Assembly: GCA_019192545.1 (NCBI GenBank) | Contig: JAHCMI010000008.1 | Coordinates: forward strand, 1 to 64,000 | Length of the DNA: 64,000 nt | From: Rivularia sp. MS3 | Lineage (GTDB): Bacteria; Cyanobacteriota; Cyanobacteriia; Cyanobacteriales; Nostocaceae | Reading direction: 5' to 3' | Part shown: piece by piece, positions 52,749 to 62,037 of the stretch | Numbering within the stretch: position 1 is the first letter of the stretch | Layout: every line of letters begins with the position of its first letter | Made by a program: the position numbers and the translations under genes | The notes under the pieces: model-generated | Told to the model about the DNA's origin: nothing | The model's input: the letters and a program-made list of their open reading frames with translations, nothing else | The model's database searches: none

Positions 52749-53051
52749 ATTGAAAAACTTTATTCTATCTTATTTATTTAATATTCCTTATCTAAAATCT
52801 AGGATTATTTCAACCTAATTAACTATATAGTAGTGAAAGCTTCTCGGTTCCTTGATATACATAGGAATCATAATTGATTTTTGAAAATACGTAATTTTGT
52901 TCAATATTTAAATCTGATTCCTATAGCAAGCAAGATGTATGTTTTCACAGGCTAGTTGCTGAGGCTGATGCTTTTCTTAATTTGCGTTCTTAACACAATT
53001 ATGATTACTTATTTATAAAGCATAAATAAAACATGAATCAGCATTCTTTCA
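52749..53051. other. Spacer before the second PIG-V-like gene
   Basis: About 300 AT-rich bases. Besides the 65-base element at 52861-52925 nothing is recognised. Confidence 0.5.
52861..52925. repeat. Short form of the ATAGGAATC miniature element
   Basis: Inverted ends ATAGGAATC and GATTCCTAT flank a 47-base core. The sequence matches both outer parts of the element at 34970-35124 (AATTGATnTTTGAAAnATACG and TAATTTTnTTCAATATT) but lacks the GTAGGGTG palindrome found inside that copy. Confidence 0.75.
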
Positions 53052-54311
53052 ATGAACCAATCCCAAAATATTTTAAGGAATGGCTTAGTTTTCGTTACAG
53101 TAATGTGGCTTGTAAGTCGATTAGTAATAATTGTTGCAATGTTGTTAATTGCACCTTTACTTCCAGTAGCTGAAAATGCCCAAGCTCCTATTTATGGATG
53201 GGATGTTTTCTATGCCTGGGATAGCATTTGGTATCATCGAATTGTGGCTGTCGGCTACGAATTTGTCAACGATGGTAAACAATATTCTGTAGCTTTTTTC
53301 CCATTATTACCTTTATTAACTCGTGTAATTATGTATTCTGGCTTGTCTTTTCAGGTGGCAGCCGTCTTAATAAATAATGCCGCGTTTTTAGGTGCATTGA
53401 TTGTTTTTTATTCTTGGGTAAATGAAGGCCACGGTAAAAATGTAGCGCGCTGGAGTACCGCTGTTTTAGCATGGTGTCCTTATTCTCTTTATGGAACGGT
53501 AATTTATACTGAAGGATTGTTTTTATTATTTAGCATTGCGGCTTTGCGAGCTTTCGATAAAAAACAGCATTTGTCAGCAGCGATTTGGGGAATCTTATCT
53601 ACGGCAACCAGAATTACTGGAGTCATGCTGATTCCAGCTTTTTTATATGTTGCTTGGAAACAAGGTAGAAGTTTAAAAGCTTATGTAGCTAGCTTAGCTG
53701 TCGGTAGCGGTGCTTTTCTTTTTAGTCTTTATTGTCTGATTAGATTTAGTGATGCTTTAGCATTTGTTCGCGTACAAAGAGGTTGGCGTGAATCCACCGG
53801 ATTTGCTCGTGAAGGTTGGTGGAATATGTTGGTGCAAATTGTGCAAAGTTCTCCACTATTATTCGGAGTAATTATTGTTAGCGGTTTTTTATTATGGCGC
53901 TTTCGTCAAAAATTAGTTGATATTAAGCTGCGTAGTGTATTTTATTTTTTGTGGCTGCTGTTGTGGTTGGGTATAGGCGAACCTTTATGGTTAACCCAAG
54001 GAAATCCCTTTGGAAAAATTCCTTTGGTGAAGATGGTTATTGTCTTCGGTGGACTTTATTTATTGTGGCGATCGCGAGCTAAAATTCCTTTAGTTGCTGT
54101 GGTTTACGGTTTCTTTTCATATGCTTTAATTCTTAATACCGGACTTACAGCTTCTGTGGAGCGCTATGCTTATGGAATTGTCTCCGTGTCCTTTGCATTG
54201 GGACTTTGTCTTAATCGTTATCGTGCTTGGGGCTATGCAATTACGGCATTTTTTGCGGTTTTATTAGCAAGTTTAGCCGTGCAATTCGCTCACAATCAAT
54301 GGGTGGCTTAA
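53052..54311 (+). CDS. PIG-V-like mannosyltransferase family protein (copy 2)
   Basis: A 419-residue GT-C-type enzyme with about ten membrane helices, paralogous to the one at 45817-47109: FYAWDSIWYHRIV replaces FNAWDSVQYQTIV, and both share the YEFVNDGKQYSVAFFPLLPL pattern and a VIYTEGLFLLFSIAALRAFDK block. The later parts also align (RGWRESTGF, then LWRFRQK). The function should be the same class, with possibly different acceptors or sugars. It ends the glycan cluster, 303 bases after the SMR-size gene; a separate promoter is possible. Confidence 0.88.
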   Translation: MNQSQNILRNGLVFVTVMWLVSRLVIIVAMLLIAPLLPVAENAQAPIYGWDVFYAWDSIWYHRIVAVGYEFVNDGKQYSVAFFPLLPLLTRVIMYSGLSFQVAAVLINNAAFLGALIVFYSWVNEGHGKNVARWSTAVLAWCPYSLYGTVIYTEGLFLLFSIAALRAFDKKQHLSAAIWGILSTATRITGVMLIPAFLYVAWKQGRSLKAYVASLAVGSGAFLFSLYCLIRFSDALAFVRVQRGWRESTGFAREGWWNMLVQIVQSSPLLFGVIIVSGFLLWRFRQKLVDIKLRSVFYFLWLLLWLGIGEPLWLTQGNPFGKIPLVKMVIVFGGLYLLWRSRAKIPLVAVVYGFFSYALILNTGLTASVERYAYGIVSVSFALGLCLNRYRAWGYAITAFFAVLLASLAVQFAHNQWVA

Positions 54312-55300
54312 AGAATTTACGTTCATCAACTCTACACAATTCTTGCAGTAGTCTCCGCAAAGCAGGTTTTTTACTGATTCCATAACCAGATTAATGCTGT
54401 TACTAAAAGAAATTGAGTTCGTTAGCTCAGTTCATCGTTTTTGTATTTAGCTCGAATAATTTAACTAATTTAAATCACAAATTTGATACAGAATTGCAAA
54501 CTACTTATCTAGCAGCAACCATACTATGGAAAACTAGCTTTTATTCTTTTAACAAATAAATTTTTATATGTATTTTGTATTACAAGAACAATTATTTTAA
54601 AATGCTTAAATAAATTTATATTTACATGGAAATCTACAAAAAATATTGTTATACACTAGTAATTTCAGTGTTTATACTGTCTGCATCTTTTTATGCATTT
54701 GTCATTATTAGTATGTTATTACTTTAACTTGTTCCCGTTCCAAATAAATGTATAAAAAAAATGTTTTTCAAATAAATCTCTCAGTAGATATTTATTTGCT
54801 TGAAAGCTGAAATATATAGTACCTATGTATTTTAGATAATAGTGTAAATAATAGAAGCTTTAAACGTAAATTGCTTTGCGAATATCTAGATTTGACTAAT
54901 CGCTATCTTCCGACTAGGTGAAACCAAACTATCCTAAGCAGCGTCTTATGCAAATGCTGGGGTTATGAAGTAAGCATTGTCAGGAAAAAATTTTAACCTT
55001 TTTTTAAATGGAAAAATTATTTTTAAAAGGTAAAATAAGCCTGACTAATAGTTAAACTTATACTTAATATGTAGTGTATCTGCTTATTGCTAGCTGTAAA
55101 AATATTTCGTTAATCAAATTTACCATTTAGAGTCAACTCAGTCTGCATCCATCCGCCTCCGAAGGCGAACTTCTGTTAACCTGTGTTTAATTTTTCAGGA
55201 TTGTTAGAGATTAACCAGGTAGCAATGAAATAGATAAATTGTGTTATAACTTACCGTCATATCCGTGAATGGCGGTTTGGTCGTGAAGGAGCCGTGTCTG
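54312..55300. other. Long AT-rich spacer after the glycan cluster
   Basis: Almost 1 kb with no confident gene. One frame at 54626-54727 could encode a 33-residue hydrophobic peptide (MEIYKKYCYTLVIS start), without a clear ribosome-binding site. No RNA gene or repeat was recognised. Confidence 0.4.
55286..55291 (+). promoter_or_regulatory. Shine-Dalgarno deciding the deacetylase start
   Basis: AAGGAG stands nine bases before GTG 55301. Two earlier in-frame GTG codons (55265 and 55283) lack such a site, so 55301 is the preferred start. Confidence 0.6.
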
Positions 55301-56215
55301 GTGGAAAATAAGAAGTCGTTAGCTTTACCTCAAGGAATATTAATCGCCCTTACCGCCTTATGTGGTAGTTTCGCACTCGGATTTATGCTGCCCATCAACC
55401 GGGATGCTACTAATGCAACTAGCAGGCAGCAAGTAAAAAGTGAAAATACTAAAGTCACATCTGTGTCGCTATCTCGTATAAAAGATTTCCAAGGTGCAAT
55501 GCTTGCTACTTGGGAACAAGAAGCGATATCTAAAGGTGTCTTCCATACTGTACCAAAAAGCTTTCATGGTACAACGATAAAAGAAGCCAAGCTGGCTGCA
55601 AATGATAAATTGATAGCTTTAACCTTTGATGATGGTCCTTGGCCGGGATATACTGCCCAGATATTAGACATATTGAAGAAAAATAAGGTCAAGGCAACGT
55701 TTTTTGTCGTTGGACAAGTACTACAACACCATCCCGACTTAGGAAAGCGAATAGTAACCGAAGGTCACATTATCGGCAATCATACTTGGAATCATTGGTA
55801 CCATTTTTTTAATAAACAAGCCGCATCTTTAGAAATTGACCGTACCGCAGACCTAATTTATAAAACTACAGGTACTAAAACTACTTTATTTCGTCCCCCT
55901 GGTGGAATGCTACATAATGGTTTGGCTGCTTATGCCAAAAGTAAAGATTATACCGTGGTTATGTGGTCGGCTGATTCAATTGATTATGCTCTTCCTTCCC
56001 CTCCCACTTTAGTGAATAGAGTTGTTAGACAAGCTACCCCTGGTGGTATTGTCCTGTTGCACGATGGTGGCGGTCCTCGTAAAAACACCGTTGCAGCTTT
56101 ACCGTCGATGATAAGCAAGTTAAGAAAGAAAGGTTATCGTTTTGTGACGATTCCAGAATTACTAGAGCATCAAGAAAAGCAGAAAAAGACTGTTACCGCG
56201 CAAAATACGAAATAG
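55301..56215 (+). CDS. Polysaccharide deacetylase (NodB domain)
   Basis: About 304 residues from GTG 55301, with an N-terminal signal or anchor helix (LPQGILIALTALCGSFALGF). The NodB domain covers about 95-290: LTFDDGPWPGYT (catalytic and metal Asp), GNHTWNHWYHF (metal His pair), FRPPGGM, MWSADSIDY and IVLLHDGGG (last catalytic His). It should de-N-acetylate peptidoglycan or an exopolysaccharide outside the cytoplasmic membrane. Its place next to a glycan-assembly cluster may be functional, but a 990-base gap separates them. Start sites up to 12 codons earlier are possible. Confidence 0.93.
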   Translation: MENKKSLALPQGILIALTALCGSFALGFMLPINRDATNATSRQQVKSENTKVTSVSLSRIKDFQGAMLATWEQEAISKGVFHTVPKSFHGTTIKEAKLAANDKLIALTFDDGPWPGYTAQILDILKKNKVKATFFVVGQVLQHHPDLGKRIVTEGHIIGNHTWNHWYHFFNKQAASLEIDRTADLIYKTTGTKTTLFRPPGGMLHNGLAAYAKSKDYTVVMWSADSIDYALPSPPTLVNRVVRQATPGGIVLLHDGGGPRKNTVAALPSMISKLRKKGYRFVTIPELLEHQEKQKKTVTAQNTK

Positions 56216-56253
56216 TAGTTAGTTGTTAGTTGTTAGTAGTTAGTTGTTAGCAG
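56213..56253. repeat. TTAGTTG tandem units at the deacetylase 3' end
   Basis: TAGTTGTTAGT units begin at the stop codon and continue for about 40 bases. Confidence 0.7.
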
Positions 56254-56322
56254 CTATTAACCTTCATAATCCCTATTAATTGATTTTCTAGAAATAAATA
56301 AGTGTTCATGGTTAATAAATAA

Positions 56323-56351
56323 AAGGGTACGGCGAATATTGCCGTACCCTT
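56323..56351. terminator. Terminator hairpin between convergent genes
   Basis: Eleven-base perfect stem AAGGGTACGGC/GCCGTACCCTT with a seven-base loop. On the minus strand it is followed by TTTATTTATT, on the plus strand by ATTAATAAAA. It lies between the convergent deacetylase and gltS genes and may serve both. Confidence 0.65.
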
Positions 56352-56506
56352 ATTAATAAAAATACGCTTTTGTGGAGGGGATTATTAACCTTGCCTTTTT
56401 ATAATGTCATCATAAAAAGAATGCGCGAATTCATAGAAAGAATCCGCGCCATAAACTTCAATATTAATTGGTAATTAGCCATTAGTTATTAACTAACAAC
56501 TAACCA

Positions 56507-59500
56507 CTAAACCTGACTCAATTGCTTTTGTTTAGTATTAGCTTGGGGAGAAGCGGCTTCAGAAGGAGGTACTAATTGCCAGAATTTGGCTAAAAACTCT
56601 TGCCAATTATCCAAAATCATTTTCGCTTTAGCCGATTGGGTACGTTCAAAATGAGCGGTTATCAAATCTTTGAGTTGCTTTTCTCCTTCGTCTGTAACTA
56701 CTCTTTGAACATTTACAATTTCTGGATTTACTAGTTCGGGGAAGTTACCATCTTCATCTAGAAAATATCCCAATCCACCAGTCATTCCAGCACCAACGTT
56801 ACGCCCGACGGCACCCAAAACTACGATTACACCACCAGTCATGTATTCGCAACAATGATCCCCTGCTCCTTCAATTACAGCCGTACCTTTGGAGTTACGC
56901 ACCGCAAAACGCTCGCCAGCTTTACCCGTCGCAAATAACATTCCACCGGTTGCACCGTAAAGACAGGTATTACCAATTATCACATTTTTAGATGCCTCAT
57001 AAGTTGCTATGCTCGGTGGTTTAATCACAATTTCTCCACCGTTCATTCCCTTACCAACGTAATCATTAGCTTCTCCCAACAATGTCAAATTCATTCCGGG
57101 AAGATTAAAAGCGCCAAAACTTTGTCCGACGCTGCCAGTAAAAGTAAGGTTAATTTGACCTTTGAAACCGTTATCCCCATATTTAGAAGCAATAACTCCC
57201 GCAATCCGTGCCCCTATGGTTCTATCTGTATTAACCACATTTACTGTTTTATTTATTTGAGAATGCCTATCAATGGCGTTTTGAATTTCAGCATCCGCTA
57301 ATAAATCGTCATCAAGCACCGCACCGTTGCTGTGAACTACTTCATGTTGCAACCAGCTACGATTATCTCTGGTATCCGGCAACTTCAACAGACAATTAAG
57401 ATTTAATGCCTTTGTCTTGGTTAACTTAATATCTTCGCGCATCTTCATTAAGTCAGCACGTCCGATTACTTCCGCAAGGCTTCGATAGCCAAACTTTGCT
57501 AGCAGACTGCGTACTTCTTCAGCAATAAAGTAGAAGAAATTAACTACTTTTTCCGGGGTTCCGGGGAATCGCTTGCGTAATTCTTCCTTCTGGGAAGCAA
57601 CACCTACAGGGCAGTTATTTGTATGACATATCCGCGCCATAATACAGCCTTCAGCAATCATGGCAATGGAACCGAAACCAAATTCTTCGGCTCCCATCAT
57701 TGCTCCCATCAAAACATCCCAGCCGCTTTTCAAACCCCCATCTACGCGCAGAATCACTCGATCGCGCAGGCTATTTTCCATTAAAACTCGATGTACTTCG
57801 CTTAAACCTAGTTCCCAAGGAGAACCGGCGTGCTTAATAGAACTTAGAGGTGATGCACCAGTTCCACCATCATGACCGGAAATCTGGATAATATCGGCAT
57901 TGGCTTTAGCTACACCCGCAGCAATAGTTCCGATACCAATTTCCGATACCAGTTTTACCGAAACTTGAGCTTTGGGATTAATTTGATGTAAATCAAAAAT
58001 TAACTGCGCTAAGTCTTCAATCGAATAAATATCATGGTGCGGTGGTGGAGAAATTAAAGTTACTCCAGGTTTAGAACGTCTTAAACCAGCAATATATTCG
58101 CTAACTTTTCTACCTGGTAACTGCCCCCCTTCTCCAGGCTTAGCGCCCTGAGCCATCTTAATTTCAATCTGCTTGGCGCTCATCAGATACTGTGGAGTTA
58201 CACCAAAGCGTCCCGATGCAACTTGTTTGATGGCACTAGAAGCAGTATCGCCGTTATGCAAACCATTCAAATGAGGTAAAGTTGCTGAATGTCCCGTTTC
58301 ATTCACATCATTTAAAGTTTTGAAACGTATGGGGTCTTCACCACCTTCACCAGAATTCGACTTTCCGCCAAGCCTATTCATGGCGATCGCCAGGGTTTCG
58401 TGTGCTTCTCGTGACAATGCTCCTAATGACATTCCCCCAGTGCAGAAGCGCTTGACAATTTCGCTTACCGGCTCTACTTCTTCAATAGAAATCGGTTTTC
58501 TGTCGCTTTGAAAGTCAAGCAAATCCCGCAATGCGGTAATCGGTCTACCCTGCAAATGCTGTTGATAAACTTCGTAATGGTCATAGTTTTTACCATCAAC
58601 AGCTTGATGCAGCGCTTTTGCCATTTCCGGGCTGTTCATATGGTATTCGCCACCGCGACGATACTGAACAAAACCCAAATTTTCTAACTTTTTGGCATTT
58701 AATTCGGGGAAGGCTTTGCAGTGTATAGATAAAACTTCCTGGGCTAATTCGCTAAGACTAATTCCACCAATCCGGGAAGTAGTACCGTAAAATCCTAAAT
58801 CTAATAAATCTCTACCAATACCAATAGCTTCAAAAATTTGCGCTCCTTGGTAACTTGTCAGCAGCGAAATTCCCATCTTAGAAAGGATTTTCAGCAAACC
58901 GTTTTCTACCGCCTTGGCATAATTAGCCAATGATTGCTCCAAACTTACGTTTGCAATTTTACCGCGCTGCATAAACTGCTGAGTTTTAGGATCTGACCAC
59001 CAGCTACGTAAAGTATCCAAAGCCATATAGGGACAAACCGCAGCCGCTCCGAATCCAATCAAGCAAGCGAAATGATGAGTACTCCAACATTGAGCGGTAT
59101 TAACCACCAAAGAAGCATTCATTCGCAATCCTTCACCGATTAAATGGTGATGTACCGCACCTACAGCTAATAAAGGAGGAATGTAAGTATTTTCTGCATC
59201 TATTGCTCCATACTCTTGCCACTCTTGAGAATTCTGAGAAACTTTATCGCTTAGCACCAAAATCTTCGCACCATTACGCACTGCTTCCACAGCTTGCTTT
59301 TGCAAAGACTCCACAGCAGCTTTTAAACCTTCCCGTCCGCTACTAATCGGAAATACCGTTGATAATTCAACCGTACCAAAATCCGATTTTTGTATTTCTT
59401 GTAATTGAGCCTCAGTTAATACCGGCGATTCCAACTTGAAACGGCGAGCATATTCGGGTTTCGGGTCAAGCAAATTCCCCCTCGCACCTAGTTCCACCTT

Positions 59501-61234
59501 TAACGACATCACCAATTTTTCTCTTAAAGGGTCGATTGGTGGATTTGTGACTTGAGCAAACCGCTGTTTGAAATAGTCGTATAGTAAATGTGGTTTTCCC
59601 GAAAGTACCGCCAGAGGGATATCATCACCCATACAAAAAGTCGGTTCTTTAGCATCAATTGCCATTGGTTGAATTATCATTTCCACATCTTCTGTGGTGT
59701 AACCAAAAGCCATTTGATTCCGCAGCAAAGCTTTTCTATCTATTGAGTTAGCTGCTGATAAATTTCCGTTGTTAGTTGGTGAATGGCCATTACCATTAGC
59801 ACCGTTACCATTAGCACCGTTACCATTATTAACAGTTAACTGCTCGCTGTTAATTGACTTCCGATGTTGTCTTAACCATTCCCCATAAGGATTGGCTGTA
59901 GCGACTCGCTGCTTAATTTCCCAATTTTTGAGAATTTCGTGGTTTTCTAAATCCACGGCAATCATTTCTCCAGGACCGAGCCGACCTTTTTCAATAATAT
60001 TTTCTTCACCCAAATCAACCACACCAGCCTCACTTGCAACCACAATGTAGTCATCCGACGTTATGCAGTAACGGGCAGGGCGCAATCCGTTACGGTCTAA
60101 AGTTGCACCAACCGTCTTGCCGTCGCTAAATACTAAAAGCGCCGGACCATCCCAAGCTTCTTGCAGTCCGCTGTAGTATTCGTAAAAGTCTACAATTTCA
60201 GGATAATTACTTAAAGCCGGTTGATTCCTATAAGCTTCTGGAACCATTATCATTAAAGCTTCCAAAGGACTGCGTCCCGAACGCACCTGTAATTCAAATA
60301 CGTTATCTAAAGTTGCAGAATCGCTGTTACCTATACGTACAAAAGGCTTTAACTCTTCCAAACGCTGTTTCCAAACTGGATGATTTAAACTTGCTTGTCT
60401 GGCTTTCATCCAGTTGATATTGCCCAGTAGCGTGTTTATTTCTCCATTGTGACCTAATAGCCGCATCGGTTGGGCTAAAGGCCATTTAGGCATTGTATTC
60501 GTACTAAAACGGCGATGGTAAACAACAAAACTGCTCTTATAAGCCCGATTCTTTAAATCGTGATAAAAATCCCCTAAAACCGCCGAGCGAACCATTCCCT
60601 TGTAAATAATTGTCCGACTAGATAGGGAACAGACATAAAATTCATCCATCCACTCACTGTGTTGGGAACGAATAGCTTTGACAATTCGACGACGGGTAAT
60701 ATAAAGCTTTCTTTCTAACTCATCTCCATTAACATCTTCCGACTGAAGAAAAATTTGCTCAATTTGTGGTTGATTTTCCTTCGCTTGCAATCCTAAAACA
60801 CTAGAATCAACCGGAACAACTCGCCATCCCAGCACCTTTAAATTCTCAGAAAGGGCAATCTGTTCCACAATTCCCCGAGCCGCACGAGCAGCTTGCTCAT
60901 CGCGAGGTAAAAACAACATTCCCACAGCAATATTGTTACTTGTTGTTGCCTCCAAACCTCTTTCTTTCCAATCTTCCTGCAACAGTTGCCAAGGAATAGC
61001 GCTTAATATTCCCGCACCATCACCAGAATCTCTATCTGCGCTACAACCACCCCTGTGTTCCAAACAGGTTAACGCAACCAGTCCTTTTTCCAAGATTTCA
61101 TGACTTTCTTGCTGTTTGCGATGGGCAATAAAACCTACCCCGCAAGCGTCTCTCTCTTCAACTAACCACTTTTGTCCTAAAAAAGTATTTGAAAATGCTA
61201 TGTCTTTATCTTGATTCATCTGCTTGTTATTCAT
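56507..61234 (-). CDS. gltS: Glutamate synthase, large subunit (probably ferredoxin-dependent)
   Basis: A 1575-residue enzyme of the GS-GOGAT nitrogen-assimilation cycle that makes two glutamates from glutamine and 2-oxoglutarate. A 30-residue propeptide precedes Cys31 in [13 protein letters not shown], the glutaminase nucleophile. The glutaminase domain extends to about 430, followed by central and FMN-binding synthase domains. The 3Fe-4S cysteines are in [13 protein letters not shown] near 1200, and the GXGXG beta-helix domain at the C-terminus. No small subunit (gltD) is adjacent, favouring the ferredoxin type. Residues about 458-492 are an Asn/Gly-rich insertion (NSEQLTVN, then NGNGANGNG) encoded by tandem repeats, at the boundary of the glutaminase and central domains. 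Confidence 0.95.
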   Translation of the reverse strand: MNNKQMNQDKDIAFSNTFLGQKWLVEERDACGVGFIAHRKQQESHEILEKGLVALTCLEHRGGCSADRDSGDGAGILSAIPWQLLQEDWKERGLEATTSNNIAVGMLFLPRDEQAARAARGIVEQIALSENLKVLGWRVVPVDSSVLGLQAKENQPQIEQIFLQSEDVNGDELERKLYITRRRIVKAIRSQHSEWMDEFYVCSLSSRTIIYKGMVRSAVLGDFYHDLKNRAYKSSFVVYHRRFSTNTMPKWPLAQPMRLLGHNGEINTLLGNINWMKARQASLNHPVWKQRLEELKPFVRIGNSDSATLDNVFELQVRSGRSPLEALMIMVPEAYRNQPALSNYPEIVDFYEYYSGLQEAWDGPALLVFSDGKTVGATLDRNGLRPARYCITSDDYIVVASEAGVVDLGEENIIEKGRLGPGEMIAVDLENHEILKNWEIKQRVATANPYGEWLRQHRKSINSEQLTVNNGNGANGNGANGNGHSPTNNGNLSAANSIDRKALLRNQMAFGYTTEDVEMIIQPMAIDAKEPTFCMGDDIPLAVLSGKPHLLYDYFKQRFAQVTNPPIDPLREKLVMSLKVELGARGNLLDPKPEYARRFKLESPVLTEAQLQEIQKSDFGTVELSTVFPISSGREGLKAAVESLQKQAVEAVRNGAKILVLSDKVSQNSQEWQEYGAIDAENTYIPPLLAVGAVHHHLIGEGLRMNASLVVNTAQCWSTHHFACLIGFGAAAVCPYMALDTLRSWWSDPKTQQFMQRGKIANVSLEQSLANYAKAVENGLLKILSKMGISLLTSYQGAQIFEAIGIGRDLLDLGFYGTTSRIGGISLSELAQEVLSIHCKAFPELNAKKLENLGFVQYRRGGEYHMNSPEMAKALHQAVDGKNYDHYEVYQQHLQGRPITALRDLLDFQSDRKPISIEEVEPVSEIVKRFCTGGMSLGALSREAHETLAIAMNRLGGKSNSGEGGEDPIRFKTLNDVNETGHSATLPHLNGLHNGDTASSAIKQVASGRFGVTPQYLMSAKQIEIKMAQGAKPGEGGQLPGRKVSEYIAGLRRSKPGVTLISPPPHHDIYSIEDLAQLIFDLHQINPKAQVSVKLVSEIGIGTIAAGVAKANADIIQISGHDGGTGASPLSSIKHAGSPWELGLSEVHRVLMENSLRDRVILRVDGGLKSGWDVLMGAMMGAEEFGFGSIAMIAEGCIMARICHTNNCPVGVASQKEELRKRFPGTPEKVVNFFYFIAEEVRSLLAKFGYRSLAEVIGRADLMKMREDIKLTKTKALNLNCLLKLPDTRDNRSWLQHEVVHSNGAVLDDDLLADAEIQNAIDRHSQINKTVNVVNTDRTIGARIAGVIASKYGDNGFKGQINLTFTGSVGQSFGAFNLPGMNLTLLGEANDYVGKGMNGGEIVIKPPSIATYEASKNVIIGNTCLYGATGGMLFATGKAGERFAVRNSKGTAVIEGAGDHCCEYMTGGVIVVLGAVGRNVGAGMTGGLGYFLDEDGNFPELVNPEIVNVQRVVTDEGEKQLKDLITAHFERTQSAKAKMILDNWQEFLAKFWQLVPPSEAASPQANTKQKQLSQV
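59788..59865. repeat. Tandem repeat inside gltS
   Basis: Two types sit side by side. ACCGTTACCATTAGC (15 bases) units encode the NGANG residues, and AACAGTTAACTGCTCGCTGTTA, the same STRR type found after aspA, encodes NSEQLTVN. Length is a multiple of three, so the frame is kept. Confidence 0.8.
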
Positions 61235-62037
61235 AGAATGTCCCCCGATAGCACTAATTTTCTGGATAAAAACTATTCGCCAAATTTCTCGTGCCCGAAA
61301 ACTGAGTTACCAAAATGCCGGGAGAAAGATTTTAACTCCTGGGTTGATTTTTTGTACACCCGTGCTAAACTTGTCCCGTTATTTTTTATGTGTTTATGCT
61401 GAATTGAGCTAGTTAATCCTTGTATCGCCCTACGGGTTGCTTCACTTATGCTCAACGCGGAGAACCCGCGCAAAGTAGTAGCTTACCTGTTTCCGATTTT
61501 ATATTTTGAGGTTATATATTTTCTCAATCAGCTTGTCTCAAGTGCAAGTTTTGCTTACAGATATGGTTATATATCGCCGACCTGAAACAAAACTTCTATC
61601 TAATCGTTCACTATTTTTAATACCAAAATTCCGCTAATTGGGTATCTTTTAGCAGCGTATTACACTAATTGTCCATTTGCAATTCCCGATTACCGAGTTT
61701 GTGTCAATTTTGTCGTATTAAGCCCGTATCAAGGGGGCAAATACCACTTACGAATCCGATTAATGCCTGCTACACCGCGCATAAGTAGCGTCGTATAAAA
61801 AACGATAGAACATTTAGATTTATATTTTGAAAGCAAAAAATATTAGAAATATAGGAGCGAATAAACCGGATTTGTTGATGCATTATTTACAATTTGCTTC
61901 CGTAAATCATCTATTTCTATGATTCTGCTTTCTTTCTACTAGTATTTATACCCTATCATGTCACAGTTTTTGCAGCATGACGATAATTATTCCGATGTCA
62001 GATACAGCTATTTTTGAGTCATCACTAAAAGAACATT
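61235..62037. other. Divergent promoter region of gltS and the glycosidase-like gene
   Basis: About 800 bases. No perfect NtcA site (GTA-N8-TAC) was found by eye; GTA-N6-TAC spacings occur at about 61422 and 61476. The 61420-61480 stretch has short GC-rich words (CCCTACGGGTTGC, AACCCGCGC). No reading frame is convincing. Confidence 0.45.

Noticed and set aside
61420-61490. NtcA-binding site upstream of gltS
   Set aside because: Only GTA-N6-TAC spacings were found; the NtcA consensus needs eight bases between the half-sites.
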